This document shows positions 18,876 through 34,368 of a DNA stretch of 41,057 bases, in pieces (positions within the stretch are counted from its first letter, which is position 1; each line of letters starts with the position of its first letter). The notes beneath the pieces were generated by a model. It was not told the DNA's origin. It saw only the letters and a list, made by a program, of their open reading frames with translations, and did not search any database. Source of the DNA: Pseudacidovorax intermedius. GTDB lineage: Bacteria; Pseudomonadota; Gammaproteobacteria; Burkholderiales; Burkholderiaceae_C. A program made the position numbers and the translations under genes. Where the stretch lies: positions 1 through 41,057 of the forward strand of contig NZ_LDSL01000053.1 of assembly GCF_001476815.1 (NCBI RefSeq), read 5' to 3'.

Positions 18876-21008
18876 ATGCTGTCCGACGGCGAGATCCAGG
18901 CCCTGATGCGGGCCGAGCATGGCGACGCCTTCGCCGTGCTCGGCCCGCACCGCTTTCCCGAGGGACTGCGGGTGGCGGCGCTGCTGCCCGGCGCGCGGCA
19001 GGTGGCGGTTTTGCATGCGGCCTCCGGCGACCCGCTGGCGGTGCTGCAGCGCCAGGGCGGCTCGGACGTCTTCGCGGCCCTGGTGCCGGCGGCGCCCGCG
19101 CAGCTGGGCTACGTGCTGCACGTGGTGTGGGACGACGGCCATGCCTCGCGCCTGCACGATCCCTACCGCTTCGAACCCCTGCTGTCCGACCTGGACCTGT
19201 GGCTGCTGGCCGAGGGCACGCACTGCCGGCCCTTCGAGGTGCTGGGCGCCCATCCGCGTGTGCTCGACGGCGTCGCCGGCACGGCCTTCGCCGTCTGGGC
19301 ACCGCACGCGCGGCGGGTGTCGGTGGTGGGCGACTTCAACAACTGGGACGGCCGGCGCCACCTGTTGCGCCGGCGGCCCGAATGCGGCGTGTGGGAGATG
19401 TTCGTGCCGCACGTGCAGGCGGGCGATGCCTACCTCTACGAGATGCTCGGTGCCGACGGCCGGGTGCACTGCAAGGCCGACCCGTACGGCTTCGCCACCC
19501 GCGCGCGGCCCGGCAAGACGCCCGCCAGCGTGGTGAGCCTGCTGGCCGCGCCGGTGCCGATGGCGCCCGGGCGTGCGGCGGCCAACCGGCCGGACGCGCC
19601 GCTCAGCCTGTGCGAGGTGCCGCTGGATGCCGGGTGCCCCCAGGCCGGCGCCGACGGGCCGGGGGCCCGCACGCTGGCCGACACGCTGGTGCCGCACGCC
19701 GCCGCGCTCGGTTTCACCCACCTCGTGCTGACGATGGCGCACGACGCGGCCGTGGGCCTGTACGCGCCGCCGGCCTGCCTCGGCACGGCGGAAGACCTGC
19801 GCGCCTTCGTGCAGGCCGCCCATGCGGCCGGGCTGGGCGTGGTCCTGGACTGGTGGCCAGGCCGCTTTCCGGCCGACGTGCACGGCCTCGCGCGCTTCGA
19901 CGGCACGGCCCTGTACGAGCGCACGGATCCGCACCCGGACGTGCACCTCGCCCAGGGCACCCACGCCTTCGACTGGCGCCGGCCCGAGGTGCGCAACCAC
20001 CTGGCCGGGAATGCGCTGTACTGGCTGGAACGCTTCGGCATCGACGGCCTGCGCGTGCTGGGCGAGGGGGCTGTTCCTCCAACCGAGGACGGCCTGCCGC
20101 ACGGCGGATCGCAGGGCGACCACGCCGCGCATGGCGAGCCGCACGTCCTCGACTTCCTGCGGCAGCTCGGCGAGCGGGTGGCGGTCGAGCGCCCGGGCGC
20201 CGTGCTCTTCGCCGGACCCTCGCTCCCCGCCTCGCCGGCGACCCGACAGGCCGCAGAGGGCGGGCCGGGCCTCTACCACCCATGGAACGCAGCCTGGACG
20301 CGCGACACGCTCGCCCTGCTGCAGGCCGAACCGGCGCAACGCGGCGAACTGCACTGGCGGATCGTCGCCGGCCTGTCCGAGGCCCATGCCGGGCGGGCCG
20401 TGCTCGCCCTGCCGCACGAGGCGGTGGCGCGGGGCAGGAGCGCGCCCATCGACCGGCTGCCCGGCAGCGAGGCACAACCGCTCGCCGGACTGCGGCTGCT
20501 GCTGGGCTGGCAGTGGGCCTGTCCGGGCAAGAAGCTGCTGCCCCTGGGCGAGGAATGGGCACGGCACGACAGCGCGCCCGACCTCGACCGCCCAAACCCC
20601 GAACGCCTGTCCGACCCCGCCATCCAGCGCCTGCTGCGCGACCTCAATCGCCTGTACCGCCACTTCCCTGCGCTGTTCGAGCAGGACGGCGCGCCCCACG
20701 GCGTCGAATGGCTGGTGGCCGACGACACCGAACAGTCCGTCTTCGCCTTCGCCCGCCGCGCCGCCGACGGCGCCCTGCTGCTGGCGGTGGCCAACTTCCA
20801 GCCGGTGGCACGGCCCGACTACCGCCTGGGCGTGCCCCGGCCAGGCGCCTGGCGCGAGGTGCTCAGCACCGACAGCGAGCTGTATGGCGGCAGCGGCCTG
20901 GCCAATGCCCTGTCCAACACCGTGCCCGAACCCCTGCACGGCCAGGCGCAGCAGATCGCGATCACCGTGCCGCCGCTGGCGGTGAGCTGGTGGGTGCCGC
21001 ATGGCTGA
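18876..21008 (+). CDS. GlgB-like protein lacking catalytic residues (probable pseudoenzyme)
   Basis: A 710-residue, full-length homologue of 1,4-alpha-glucan branching enzyme: N1 domain, CBM48 (about 135-195, GDFNNWDG intact), GH13_9 barrel and C-terminal all-beta domain ([18 protein letters not shown]). Against the E. coli enzyme, the nucleophile Asp405 position in RVDAV is Leu395 (RVLGE). The acid/base Glu458 in AEEST is Gly447 (AGPS), Asp526 in LSHDEV is Glu515 (LPHEAV), and the region-I His of PGHFP is Arg330. The YEVHLGSW and HPFDGSWGYQ loops are also eroded or deleted. Structural segments ([42 protein letters not shown]) are well kept, and the frame is intact. The start at 18876 matches family N-termini but has no clear ribosome-binding site; a TTG at 18825 is an alternative. 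It heads the glycogen cluster and overlaps the next gene by eight bases. A glycogen-binding or scaffold role is inference. Confidence 0.85.
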   Translation: MLSDGEIQALMRAEHGDAFAVLGPHRFPEGLRVAALLPGARQVAVLHAASGDPLAVLQRQGGSDVFAALVPAAPAQLGYVLHVVWDDGHASRLHDPYRFEPLLSDLDLWLLAEGTHCRPFEVLGAHPRVLDGVAGTAFAVWAPHARRVSVVGDFNNWDGRRHLLRRRPECGVWEMFVPHVQAGDAYLYEMLGADGRVHCKADPYGFATRARPGKTPASVVSLLAAPVPMAPGRAAANRPDAPLSLCEVPLDAGCPQAGADGPGARTLADTLVPHAAALGFTHLVLTMAHDAAVGLYAPPACLGTAEDLRAFVQAAHAAGLGVVLDWWPGRFPADVHGLARFDGTALYERTDPHPDVHLAQGTHAFDWRRPEVRNHLAGNALYWLERFGIDGLRVLGEGAVPPTEDGLPHGGSQGDHAAHGEPHVLDFLRQLGERVAVERPGAVLFAGPSLPASPATRQAAEGGPGLYHPWNAAWTRDTLALLQAEPAQRGELHWRIVAGLSEAHAGRAVLALPHEAVARGRSAPIDRLPGSEAQPLAGLRLLLGWQWACPGKKLLPLGEEWARHDSAPDLDRPNPERLSDPAIQRLLRDLNRLYRHFPALFEQDGAPHGVEWLVADDTEQSVFAFARRAADGALLLAVANFQPVARPDYRLGVPRPGAWREVLSTDSELYGGSGLANALSNTVPEPLHGQAQQIAITVPPLAVSWWVPHG

Positions 21009-21522
21009 ACCCAAGATCGTCATCATCGCGGGCCCCAACGGCGCCGGAAAGACGACGTTCGCGCGCGCCTTCCTGCCGCAGGAAGCCCAGGTGCTGCGCT
21101 TCATCAACGCCGACCTGATCGCCGCCGGCCTGTCGCCGTTCGCGCCAGAGGCCGCAGCGCTGCGCGCAGGCCGGCTGATGCTGGACGAGCTGGACGCCTG
21201 TACCCGGCGGCGCGAAAGCTTTGCATTCGAGACCACCCTGTCCGGCCTGGCCTATCTCCGTCACATCGGGGCGTGGCGGCGCGCCGGCTACCACGTCAGC
21301 CTGTTCTTCCTGGCCCTGCCCGATCCCGAACTGGCCGTGGCCCGCGTGGCGGAGCGCGTACGCCAGGGCGGGCACCACATTCCCGACGACGTGGTCCGGC
21401 GCCGCTTCCACGCCGGCCGCGACAATTTCGAGCAGCGCTACCGACAGGCGGTCGACGCCTGGGCGCTGTATGACAACTCGGGCGAAGAGCCCATGCTGAT
21501 CGACTGGGGAGAAGCACCGTGA
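21001..21522 (+). CDS. Zeta-toxin-family P-loop kinase-like protein
   Basis: A 173-residue single-domain P-loop protein. Walker A is GPNGAGKTT (11-19), followed by NADLI, with the Asp expected as general base, then FETTLSG and [18 protein letters not shown], with arginines placed like the phosphate-binding pair of zeta/PezT toxins. Characterised zeta toxins phosphorylate UDP-N-acetylglucosamine; many chromosomal relatives have unknown targets. Its ATG lies inside the last codons of the glgB-like gene (8-base overlap), and its TGA overlaps the GTG of the next small ORF. No epsilon-type antitoxin precedes it. Another nucleotide-sugar or small-molecule kinase is possible. Confidence 0.8.
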   Translation: MAEPKIVIIAGPNGAGKTTFARAFLPQEAQVLRFINADLIAAGLSPFAPEAAALRAGRLMLDELDACTRRRESFAFETTLSGLAYLRHIGAWRRAGYHVSLFFLALPDPELAVARVAERVRQGGHHIPDDVVRRRFHAGRDNFEQRYRQAVDAWALYDNSGEEPMLIDWGEAP

Positions 21523-21704
21523 GCGCCAGACCCATTTCCCAAGCCCGGGACCGCGACCTTCCCGCGTCTCTGGCCGCCTTGCGCCGGGCGGCCGCTGCCG
21601 CGCGCGAGACTGCTGCGCGCACCGGCACCGCCATCGTCATCGTGCGCGACCGCAAGATGGTGCGCGTCGCCGGGCCGGCCCTGCAGCCGTCGCGCGAACG
21701 TTGA
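21519..21704 (+). CDS. Small ORF downstream of the zeta-like gene (possible partner or antitoxin)
   Basis: A 61-residue protein starting at GTG, overlapping the zeta-like stop as GTGA. It has an Ala/Arg-rich helix ([19 protein letters not shown]) and then a short strand-turn-strand, [15 protein letters not shown]. Small proteins of this helix plus IVxxDGKxV layout accompany zeta-like genes in other proteobacteria as far as I recall, which suggests a cognate partner. It has no DNA-binding motif. It ends eight bases before the likely glgX ATG, and a TTG at 21701 would even overlap its stop. The role is unproven. Confidence 0.65.
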   Translation: MSARPISQARDRDLPASLAALRRAAAAARETAARTGTAIVIVRDRKMVRVAGPALQPSRER

Positions 21705-21712
21705 ACGGCCGC

Positions 21713-23755
<2,043 letters not shown>

Positions 23756-23811
23756 CCCCGTTTTCTCTTTTCACACAACACGACACGCGCTCGCGCAGGA
23801 GACACCCCAGA

Positions 23812-25130
<1,319 letters not shown>

Positions 25131-25131
<1 letters not shown>

Positions 25132-26606
25132 TGCGCATCCTGCAAGTGAGCGCGGAACTGTTCCCGCTGCTCAAGACCGGCGGCCTGGCCGACGTGACCG
25201 GCGCCCTGCCGCTGGCCCTGGCCGCCGCCGGCGCCGACGCCCGGGTGCTGCTGCCCGCCTTTCCGGCCATCGCCGCCGGCGTCGCCGACGCCCGGCCCGT
25301 CGCTCCCTTCCACGCACCCTGGGGCGAGCCCGGGCTGCTGCGCTTCGGCTACATCGACGGCGGCGCCGGCCGGCTGCTGCCCACCTACCTGATCGATTCG
25401 CCCGGCCTGTACGACCGGCCCGGCAACCCGTACGAAGGCCCGGGCAAGCTGCCCTACGCCGACAACCACCGGCGTTTCGCCATGCTGGGCTGGGCCGCCG
25501 CGCTGCTGGCGCAGGGGCTGGACCCGCACTGGCGCCCCGACGTGCTGCATGCCCACGACTGGCATGCCGGCCTGGCGCCCGCCTACCTGGCCTTCGCGCG
25601 CCAGCGCGGCCAGGCCGGGGACGTGCGCAGCGTCTTCACCATCCACAACCTGGCCTACCAGGGCCAGTTCGGCGGCTGGGCCTTCGCCGAACTGGGCCTG
25701 CCGCCCGAGGCCTTCCAGGTCGAGGGGCTGGAATACCACGGCGACGTGTCCTTCATGAAGGCCGGCCTGTTCTATGCCGACCGCATCACCACCGTCAGCC
25801 CCAGCTACGCGCAGGAAATCCAGACGCCCGAGCAGGGCTTCGGCCTGGACGGCCTGCTGCGCGCGCGCAGCGGTGCGCTGCACGGCATCCTCAACGCGGT
25901 GGACGAGACGGTGTGGAGCCCCGCCACCGACACCCATCTGGCCCAGCGCTTTTCCATGCCCGAGGGTCGCCGCATGGCCGGCAAGGCCCGCTGCAAGGCG
26001 GCGCTGCAGCACGAGCTGGGCCTGGCGGTGGACGAGCGGGCGCCGCTGTTCATCGTCGTCAGCCGCCTGACCGAGCAGAAGGGCCTGCACCTGGTGCTCG
26101 GCGGCATCGACGCGCTGCTCGAACACGGCGGCCAGCTGGCCGTGCTGGGCAGCGGCGACGGCTGGATGGAACAGGCCTTCCGCGAGCGCGCCGCCGCGCA
26201 GCCCCGGCGCATCGCCGCGCGCATCGGCTACGACGAGCCGCTGGCCCACCGGCTCTTCGGCGGCGCCGACGTGGTGCTGGTGCCTTCGCGCTTCGAACCC
26301 TGCGGCCTGACGCAGATGTACGGCCTGCGCTACGGCGCGCTGCCGCTGGTGCACCGCGTGGGCGGCCTGGCCGACACCGTGGTCGACTGCGCCCTGGAGA
26401 ACCTGGCCGACGGCAGCGCCACCGGCTTCGTCTTCGAGCGCTTCGACGACGACGCCTATGCCCGCGCCCTGCGCCGCGCCTTCGCCCTGTACGGCCGGCC
26501 GGCCGACTGGCGCCGGGTGCGCGCCACCGCCATGCGCCGCCCCGCCGACTGGGACACCGCCGCCGCCGGCTACCTGGCCGTCTACCAGCAGGCGCTGGCC
26601 GCCTAG
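25131..26606 (+). CDS. glgA: Glycogen synthase (ADP-glucose dependent)
   Basis: A 491-residue GT5 glycosyltransferase that extends alpha-1,4-glucan from ADP-glucose. The N-terminal KTGGL motif is at residues 15-19. [32 protein letters not shown] and the catalytic C-terminal [17 protein letters not shown] are all present. The length is standard. TGATG overlap with glgC implies coupled translation. Confidence 0.95.
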
Positions 26607-26659
26607 GGAACCTTCGCCCGCCCCCGGCTTCCATTCCACGACAAGCCTCCAAGAACGCC

Positions 26660-29128
<2,469 letters not shown>

Positions 29129-29197
29129 CCCTGGCCGCTGGGCACGGCAGCGCCGGGCCCAGGTCCGCGATCCTTCTGCCCGCCGCCGCTGCGCCGG

Positions 29198-29659
29198 TCA
29201 GCGCGGCGGCGCAGCGGCGCGATCAGCCGTCGGCTCGGCCACAAAGCCGATCCGCTGGATGCCGGCCTCACGCGCCGCGTCCATCAGCGTGACGATCTCG
29301 CCGTAGGGCCGGCTGCGGTCGGCGCGCAGCTGAAGCTCGATGTCCGGCACGCCGGCCGCCGCGGTGCGCAGGCGCTGCGCCAGCGCCTGGGCGTCGGCCA
29401 CCGGCTGGTCGTCCACGAACAGGCGGCCCTGTCCGTCCAGCGCCACGGTGATGGCGCGCGGCGGCTCGACCGGCGCGGCGGCGCCGGCCGCCGGCAGGTC
29501 GAGGCGGATCGAACTGGCCATCAGCGGGGCCGTGACGATGAAGGTCACCAGCAGCACCAGCATCACGTCCACCAGCGGCGTGACGTTGATGTCGGCCATG
29601 GGCCGCGCGGCGGGGCCGGTGCGCGGGTTCAGGCGGTCGGTGCTGCGGCCGAAGGCCAT
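29198..29659 (-). CDS. exbD: Biopolymer transport protein ExbD/TolR family
   Basis: A 153-residue inner-membrane protein with one membrane helix near residues 28-46 (PLVDVMLVLLVTFIVTAPLM). It carries the conserved intramembrane Asp31, which conducts protons in ExbD/TolR. A periplasmic domain follows (ALAQRLR, YGEIVTLMDAAREAGI). It pairs with the ExbB-like gene 79 bases upstream to use the proton gradient for TonB-driven transport. No tonB gene is beside it, so TolR in a Tol-Pal role cannot be excluded by sequence alone. Confidence 0.85.
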   Translation of the reverse strand: MAFGRSTDRLNPRTGPAARPMADINVTPLVDVMLVLLVTFIVTAPLMASSIRLDLPAAGAAAPVEPPRAITVALDGQGRLFVDDQPVADAQALAQRLRTAAAGVPDIELQLRADRSRPYGEIVTLMDAAREAGIQRIGFVAEPTADRAAAPPR

Positions 29660-29738
29660 GGTGGGCGGCGTCCTGGGATGTGGCGAATGGAAAAGGCGGT
29701 CCGGGCGGCGTGAACCGGAAGGCGTGCGGCGCCGGCGC

Positions 29739-30437
29739 TCAGGCCGTTACCGGCATCGGCCGTGCCGGCGGCAGCGACGCAGGCGCCTCGGGCGCGAACA
29801 CCGCCAGCAGGTCGTGCGCGAAGCCTTCCAGTTCCGCCTCCATGTGGCCGATGCGGCGGCCGAACACGTTGTAGGCCGCCACGGCGGGCAGGGCGACGGC
29901 CAGGCCGAAGGCCGTCATGATCAGCGCCTCGCCCACGGGGCCCGCCACCTTGTCGATGGTGAAGCCGCCCGCTTGGCCAGCGATGCTGACCAGCGCGCCG
30001 TGGATGCCCCACACCGTGCCCAGCAGGCCGACGAAGGGCGCCGTGGCGCCGATGGTGGCCAGCAGAATCTGGCCCGCCTGCAGGCGCCGAAGCACGGCCT
30101 GCAGGGCGTCGCGCAAGGCGCGGGTGAGCGGCGCCTGGGGCTGGCCCAGCGCCTGCAACGTGTCCGGCAGGGTGCGCGCGGGCAGCGTCTGCAGCGCCTG
30201 CGCCAGGGGCAGCGCATGCCGGCGCGGATCGGCGCCCGCCATGCGGGCCACGCCCTCGCCCACGTCCGGCGACTGCCAGAACGCGGCGACGGCCCGCGCG
30301 ATGCCACCCGCCCCGCCGCGCAGCGCCCAGGCCTTCCACAGCAGCGTGACCCAGCTGGCCACCGACATCGCCAGCAGCAGCAGGGCCACCATGCGGCCGA
30401 CGGCGTCGGCCTGGGTCAGCAGGGAAAGGGCGCCCAT
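29739..30437 (-). CDS. exbB: MotA/TolQ/ExbB proton channel family protein
   Basis: A 232-residue inner-membrane protein. One helix lies near residues 15-35 (MVALLLLAMSVASWVTLLW). The family signature is ATIGATAPFVGLLGTVWGIHGAL, then a GEALIMTAFGLAVALPAVAAYN helix. The start at 30437 removes a spurious 40-residue Cys/Arg-rich extension. It lies 31 bases downstream of dapB and upstream of exbD. The length and lack of a long N-terminal extension fit ExbB better than MotA. Confidence 0.85.
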   Translation of the reverse strand: MGALSLLTQADAVGRMVALLLLAMSVASWVTLLWKAWALRGGAGGIARAVAAFWQSPDVGEGVARMAGADPRRHALPLAQALQTLPARTLPDTLQALGQPQAPLTRALRDALQAVLRRLQAGQILLATIGATAPFVGLLGTVWGIHGALVSIAGQAGGFTIDKVAGPVGEALIMTAFGLAVALPAVAAYNVFGRRIGHMEAELEGFAHDLLAVFAPEAPASLPPARPMPVTA

Positions 30438-30468
30438 CGTCGCGGCCCGTGCGGTGCGTGGCAGGCGC

Positions 30469-31302
30469 TCAGCGCAGGCCGAGCACGTCGAACATGTCGA
30501 ACAGGCCGGTCTTGCGGCCGGCCAGGAAGCGCACCGCACGGAGGCTGCCCTGGGCATAGCCGGCGCGGCTGCTGGACTTGTGCGAGATCTCGATGCGCTC
30601 GCCGGTGCCGGCGAACAGCACCGTGTGGTCGCCCACGATGTCGCCGCCGCGGATGGTGGCGAAGCCGATGGTCGACGGGTCGCGCTCGCCGGTGACGCCT
30701 TCGCGGGCGTAGACGGCGCAGTCCTTCAGATCGCGGCCCAGCGCCTCGGCCAGCACCTCGCCCATCTTGAGCGCGGTGCCCGAGGGCGCGTCGACCTTGT
30801 GGCGGTGGTGGGCCTCGATGACCTCGATGTCGTAGCCGGTGGCCAGCGCCTTGGCCGCCATCTCCAGCAGCTTGAAGGTGACGTTCACACCCACGCTCAT
30901 GTTGGGCGCCAGGACGATGGCGATGTCTTTCGCAATCTCGGCGATCTCGGCCTTCTGCGCTTCGCTGAAGCCGGTGGTGCCGATCACGGCCTGCACGCCC
31001 AGTTCGCGGCAGACGGCCAGGTGGGCCAGGGTGCCTTCGGGCCGGGTGAAGTCGATCAGCACCTGCGCGCCGGCCAGGCCGCTGCGCAGGTCGGCGGTGA
31101 CGGGCACGCCCGACGCATAGCCCAGCGAGGCGCCGGCGTCCCGGCCAAGGGTGGGGCTGCCCTCACGGTCCAGGGCGCCCGCCAGCTGGCAGTCGTCCGC
31201 GGCGCGCACGGCCTCGATCAGCATCTGGCCCATGCGGCCGGAGGCACCGGCGATGGCGATGCGGTGGGGGGCGGAGGACGGCGTGGAAGAGTCGGCGGTC
31301 AT
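30469..31302 (-). CDS. dapB: 4-hydroxy-tetrahydrodipicolinate reductase
   Basis: A 277-residue enzyme of the diaminopimelate/lysine pathway that reduces hydroxy-tetrahydrodipicolinate with NAD(P)H. The nucleotide site AGASGRMGQ is at about 18-26. [15 protein letters not shown], the catalytic [16 protein letters not shown] and the C-terminal [11 protein letters not shown] are typical. The start at 31302 matches the family; the longer open frame overlaps an Arg-rich non-coding stretch. It is preceded by bamE (213 bp away) and followed by exbB, an arrangement found in related betaproteobacteria. Confidence 0.94.
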   Translation of the reverse strand: MTADSSTPSSAPHRIAIAGASGRMGQMLIEAVRAADDCQLAGALDREGSPTLGRDAGASLGYASGVPVTADLRSGLAGAQVLIDFTRPEGTLAHLAVCRELGVQAVIGTTGFSEAQKAEIAEIAKDIAIVLAPNMSVGVNVTFKLLEMAAKALATGYDIEVIEAHHRHKVDAPSGTALKMGEVLAEALGRDLKDCAVYAREGVTGERDPSTIGFATIRGGDIVGDHTVLFAGTGERIEISHKSSSRAGYAQGSLRAVRFLAGRKTGLFDMFDVLGLR

Positions 31303-31515
31303 GCGCAATCGCTTTCGGGACGGGAAATGGGACGGAACGAGGGCGGCGCCCGCAACGCCGGCCCGCCTGGAGGATGCACGCCGCCGGGCAGCGCGGATGC
31401 TGGCCCGGCGACGGCCCAGGGAAGCGAGCGGCCTGCCTTTACCCACCCTCCAGCGGCTTCGCCGCCTGCCCGGCGGATGCGCAGGCACGCGGTCGCGCAG
31501 GCAGCTGCGAAGCGC

Positions 31516-32073
31516 TCAGCGCGACTCGAGCGGCGGATAGCTCGGCGGCAGCGGCTGGGTGGCGGACGGCACGGCCTGGTTGCGCGCGGGCGCGGCCGGG
31601 CCGGGGCTGAATTTCTTGAGCTGGTCTTCCGACGCCTGCAGTTCCGGCACCTTGCCCGAACGTTTGCGGGTGTCGAGCTGGGCGACGAATTCCTGCTCCG
31701 ACGGCATGGGATCGCCACTGAAGCGCGCCAGCGTGTCGCCGTCGAAGAACACCGTCAGGCGGCGCTGCTGCGGCTCCACGCCCTGGCGGCGGATGGTGAA
31801 CACGTAGTCCCAGCGGTTGGCATGGAACACGTCGGTCAGCAGCGGCGTGCCCAGGATCTCGCGCACCTGCTGGCGCGACATGCCGGTCTTGAGCGCCTCG
31901 ACCTGCTCCTTGGAGATGAAGTTGCCCTGCACCACCTCCACCTTGTAGGGCGTGATGGCGTTGAGCGCGCCGCGCATGCGCTCGCTGGTGCTGCTGCAGC
32001 CGGCGATGCCGACACCGACCAGCAGGACGGCCGCCAGACGAAGGGTGCTGGCGCTGAGAAGGGGTCCAGGCAT
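31516..32073 (-). CDS. bamE: Outer-membrane protein assembly factor BamE (SmpA/OmlA)
   Basis: A 185-residue lipoprotein of the BAM complex. The lipobox GIAGC puts the lipidated Cys at 26. The SmpA/OmlA fold carries KVEVVQGNFIS, MSRQQVREILGTPLL and WDYVFTIRRQG, all typical of BamE. A Pro-rich C-terminal tail extends beyond the domain. It is divergent from fur, the classical fur-bamE pairing in beta- and gammaproteobacteria. A TACAAT (-10-like) lies on the minus strand at 32109-32104, about 30 bases before the start. Confidence 0.93.
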   Translation of the reverse strand: MPGPLLSASTLRLAAVLLVGVGIAGCSSTSERMRGALNAITPYKVEVVQGNFISKEQVEALKTGMSRQQVREILGTPLLTDVFHANRWDYVFTIRRQGVEPQQRRLTVFFDGDTLARFSGDPMPSEQEFVAQLDTRKRSGKVPELQASEDQLKKFSPGPAAPARNQAVPSATQPLPPSYPPLESR

Positions 32074-32186
32074 GGGGAAAAAGCGTGGCGATATGATCCG
32101 GTCATTGTAGCGGCGGGCCCTCGGCGGGCGCGGCGGCCACCCACCGGCAGTGCGGACATCCCCGGCCGGCCTCGCAGGGAAGCACC
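32074..32186. promoter_or_regulatory. Divergent bamE/fur promoter region
   Basis: 113 bp between the two starts. It contains TATGAT reading towards fur (about 32091-32096) and TACAAT reading towards bamE (32109-32104). Neither has a good -35 box, and I see no match to a Fur box, so fur autoregulation is not evident. Confidence 0.4.
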
Positions 32187-32603
32187 ATGGGCAACATCGA
32201 AGAACTGAAGAGCACCGGCCTCAAGGCCACCCTCCCGCGCCTGAAGATCCTGGAGATCTTCCAGAGCGGCGGCCAGCGCCACATGACGGCCGAAGACGTG
32301 TTCCGCGTGCTGCTCAACGAACGATCGGACATCGGCCTGGCCACGGTCTACCGCGTGCTGACGCAGTTCGAGCAGGCCGGCATCCTGGAGCGCAGCCACT
32401 TCGAGAGCGGCAAGGCCGTCTACGAACTCAACGAAGGCACGCACCACGACCATCTGGTGTGCACGATCTGCGGCAAGGTCGAGGAGTTCTACGACGCCGA
32501 GATCGAGCGCCGCCAGCAGATGATCGCCAAGGACAAGGGCTGGGATATGCAGGACCATGCCATGTCGCTCTACGGCGTGTGTTCGGATTGCAGGAACAAA
32601 TAG
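32187..32603 (+). CDS. fur: Ferric uptake regulator Fur
   Basis: A 138-residue metal-dependent repressor. The winged-helix part is about 1-80 ([29 protein letters not shown]) and the dimerisation domain carries the metal-binding HHDHLVC. The CTICGK cysteine pair and a second pair, CSDC, form the structural zinc site. The length matches E. coli Fur. It would govern iron genes such as the siderophore receptor and exb genes in this window, though no Fur box is recognisable beside them. Confidence 0.95.
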   Translation: MGNIEELKSTGLKATLPRLKILEIFQSGGQRHMTAEDVFRVLLNERSDIGLATVYRVLTQFEQAGILERSHFESGKAVYELNEGTHHDHLVCTICGKVEEFYDAEIERRQQMIAKDKGWDMQDHAMSLYGVCSDCRNK

Positions 32604-32679
32604 CCGCCGGCGACCGCCCTCCGGACGTCCATTTCCTCCCGTGGATCGTCGCGCGCCGGCCGGCCGGCCGCGCCGCGGC

Positions 32680-33633
32680 TCACGTCCCGCCGTTCTCCAT
32701 CGCCTTGTGGTGGCGCGCCACGAAGTCGGCATAGGTGTCGATGCCGCGCAACTGCAGGATGGAGTTGCGCACGGCGGCCTCGACCAGCACGGCGATGTTG
32801 CGGCCGGCGACGACCTGGATGACCACCTTGCGGATGGGCACGCCCAGCACGTCCTGGGTGAGCGGCTCGGCCGGCAGGCGTTCGTAGTCGCGCTCGAAGG
32901 AGTCGCGGCGCACCAGGTGCACGATGAGCTTGAGCCGCATCTTCCGGCGCACCGCCGTCTCGCCGAAGATGGCCTTGATGTCCAGCAGGCCGATGCCGCG
33001 CACCTCCAGCAGGTTCTGCAGCAGGTCGGGGCAGCGGCCCTCGATGGTGGTCTGGTTGATGCGGAACAGGTCCACCGCGTCGTCCGCCACCAGGCCGTTG
33101 CCGCGCGAGATCAGCTCCAGGCCCAGCTCGCTTTTGCCCAGGCCCGATTCGCCGGTGATCATCACGCCCATGCCCAGGATGTCCATGAACACGCCGTGCA
33201 TCGAGGTGCGCTCGGCGAAATGCTTGGACAGGTAGGCCCGCAGCACGTCGATGACGAAGGCCGAGGACTCGCGCGTGGCGAAGAGCGGCAGTTGCGCCCG
33301 CTCGCAGATGGACAGCAGCTCGTCCGGTGCGGCCTGGCCGTCGGCCAGCACGAGCATCGGCGGCTCCAGCGTCACGATGCGGGCCACGCGCCGGGCGCAG
33401 TCCTCGGCCGTGCCGCGCGTGAGGTAGGCGATCTCGCGCGCGCCCATGATCTGCACGCGGTAGGGATGGATGTAGTTCAGGTAGCCGACCAGGTCGGCGG
33501 CGGAACGCGCGCTGCTGATGACCTCGGGGTCGAACTGCCGCTCCGACGCGCCCAGGCCCGCCAGCCACTCCCAGCGCAGGGAGCCGCGGAATTCCTCGAA
33601 CATCGCATCGGCACTGATCACGGTGGGCTTCAT
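32680..33633 (-). CDS. hprK: HPr kinase/phosphorylase
   Basis: A 317-residue bifunctional enzyme that phosphorylates and dephosphorylates a serine of HPr-like phosphocarriers. It has the N-terminal MurF-like domain, then Walker [10 protein letters not shown], the [10 protein letters not shown] segment and the HprK signature [17 protein letters not shown]. Lying 43 bases after ptsN, it belongs to the regulatory nitrogen-related PTS of betaproteobacteria rather than a sugar PTS. It converges on fur. Confidence 0.94.
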   Translation of the reverse strand: MKPTVISADAMFEEFRGSLRWEWLAGLGASERQFDPEVISSARSAADLVGYLNYIHPYRVQIMGAREIAYLTRGTAEDCARRVARIVTLEPPMLVLADGQAAPDELLSICERAQLPLFATRESSAFVIDVLRAYLSKHFAERTSMHGVFMDILGMGVMITGESGLGKSELGLELISRGNGLVADDAVDLFRINQTTIEGRCPDLLQNLLEVRGIGLLDIKAIFGETAVRRKMRLKLIVHLVRRDSFERDYERLPAEPLTQDVLGVPIRKVVIQVVAGRNIAVLVEAAVRNSILQLRGIDTYADFVARHHKAMENGGT

Positions 33634-33676
33634 GCGCCCATTGTCTCCGTCCCCTTCCGCTGGCCGCAGCCAGGGT

Positions 33677-34144
33677 TCAGACGACTTGCGCGGAACGCCA
33701 GCCGGCGATCAGCGAATGCAGCTCGCCCGCGTCGCTGCTGGTCTTGATCTTCTCGCGCAGGGGCGCATCGCTCAGCATCTCGGCGATCTCGGAGAGGATC
33801 TCCAGGTGCTTTTGCGTGGCCGTCTCGGGCACCAGCAGGAAGATCAGCAGCGCCACCGGCTGCTCGTCCGGCGCATCGAAGCCGATGGGATGGGCCAGCT
33901 GGAACACCGCCGCCATGGGCGACTTCAGGCCCTTGATGCGGCCATGGGGAATGGCGACGCCGTGGCCCAGCCCCGTGGAGCCGAGCCGTTCGCGGGCGAA
34001 CAGGCTGTCGGTGATCAACGCCCGGCCCAGGCCATGCAGGTTTTCGAAAAGGAGGCCCGCTTCCTCGAAAGCACGCTTCTTGCTGGTCGCGTCGACGCTC
34101 ACGAGCACTTGAGCGGACGGCAGGATGGATGCGAGTCGGTTCAT
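33677..34144 (-). CDS. ptsN: Nitrogen-regulatory PTS protein EIIA(Ntr)
   Basis: A 155-residue EIIA domain of the fructose/mannitol type. The phospho-accepting His67 lies in GVAIPHGRI. The C-terminal helix pattern ([18 protein letters not shown]) is typical. The protein relays phosphorylation state to regulatory targets such as potassium transport and stress responses. It is followed by hprK. Upstream, a terminator separates it from hpf, so it probably needs its own promoter or terminator read-through. Confidence 0.92.
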   Translation of the reverse strand: MNRLASILPSAQVLVSVDATSKKRAFEEAGLLFENLHGLGRALITDSLFARERLGSTGLGHGVAIPHGRIKGLKSPMAAVFQLAHPIGFDAPDEQPVALLIFLLVPETATQKHLEILSEIAEMLSDAPLREKIKTSSDAGELHSLIAGWRSAQVV

Positions 34145-34279
34145 GGTGGGGGCGAATCGGGGCGCGATTATGCACCCGGGCTAACCCTTGTACCAGTGAT
34201 GGAAAAAGGTCGCCTGGCGCACGAACCATGCAGCCCGCGGCATGAGGGCCGCCCATCGATCATCCAGTGGACGGGCACG

Positions 34280-34300
34280 AAAAAGCCGCCCGGAGGCGGC
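34280..34300 (-). terminator. Rho-independent terminator after hpf
   Basis: On the minus strand GCCGCC-TCCG-GGCGGC is followed directly by five T. It sits about 70 bases after the hpf stop, in the 224-bp gap before ptsN. On the plus strand only TTCTTC follows, so it mainly acts on the minus strand. Confidence 0.85.
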
Positions 34301-34368
34301 TTCTTCACGGGGCACAGGCCCGTCGCACGGTGCAAGGCCGCTGTCGCGGGCGCGACAGCGGGACGCAC

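Noticed and set aside
18666-21236. Upstream extension of the leuS frame on the minus strand to more than 1700 codons
   Set aside because: The extension runs antisense to the glgB-like gene and is low-complexity. LeuRS homology begins at the ATG at 18665.
21001-21522. Gluconate- or shikimate-kinase identity for the small P-loop protein
   Set aside because: NADLI, FETTLSG and the [10 protein letters not shown] region fit the zeta-toxin family better than small-metabolite kinases of similar size.
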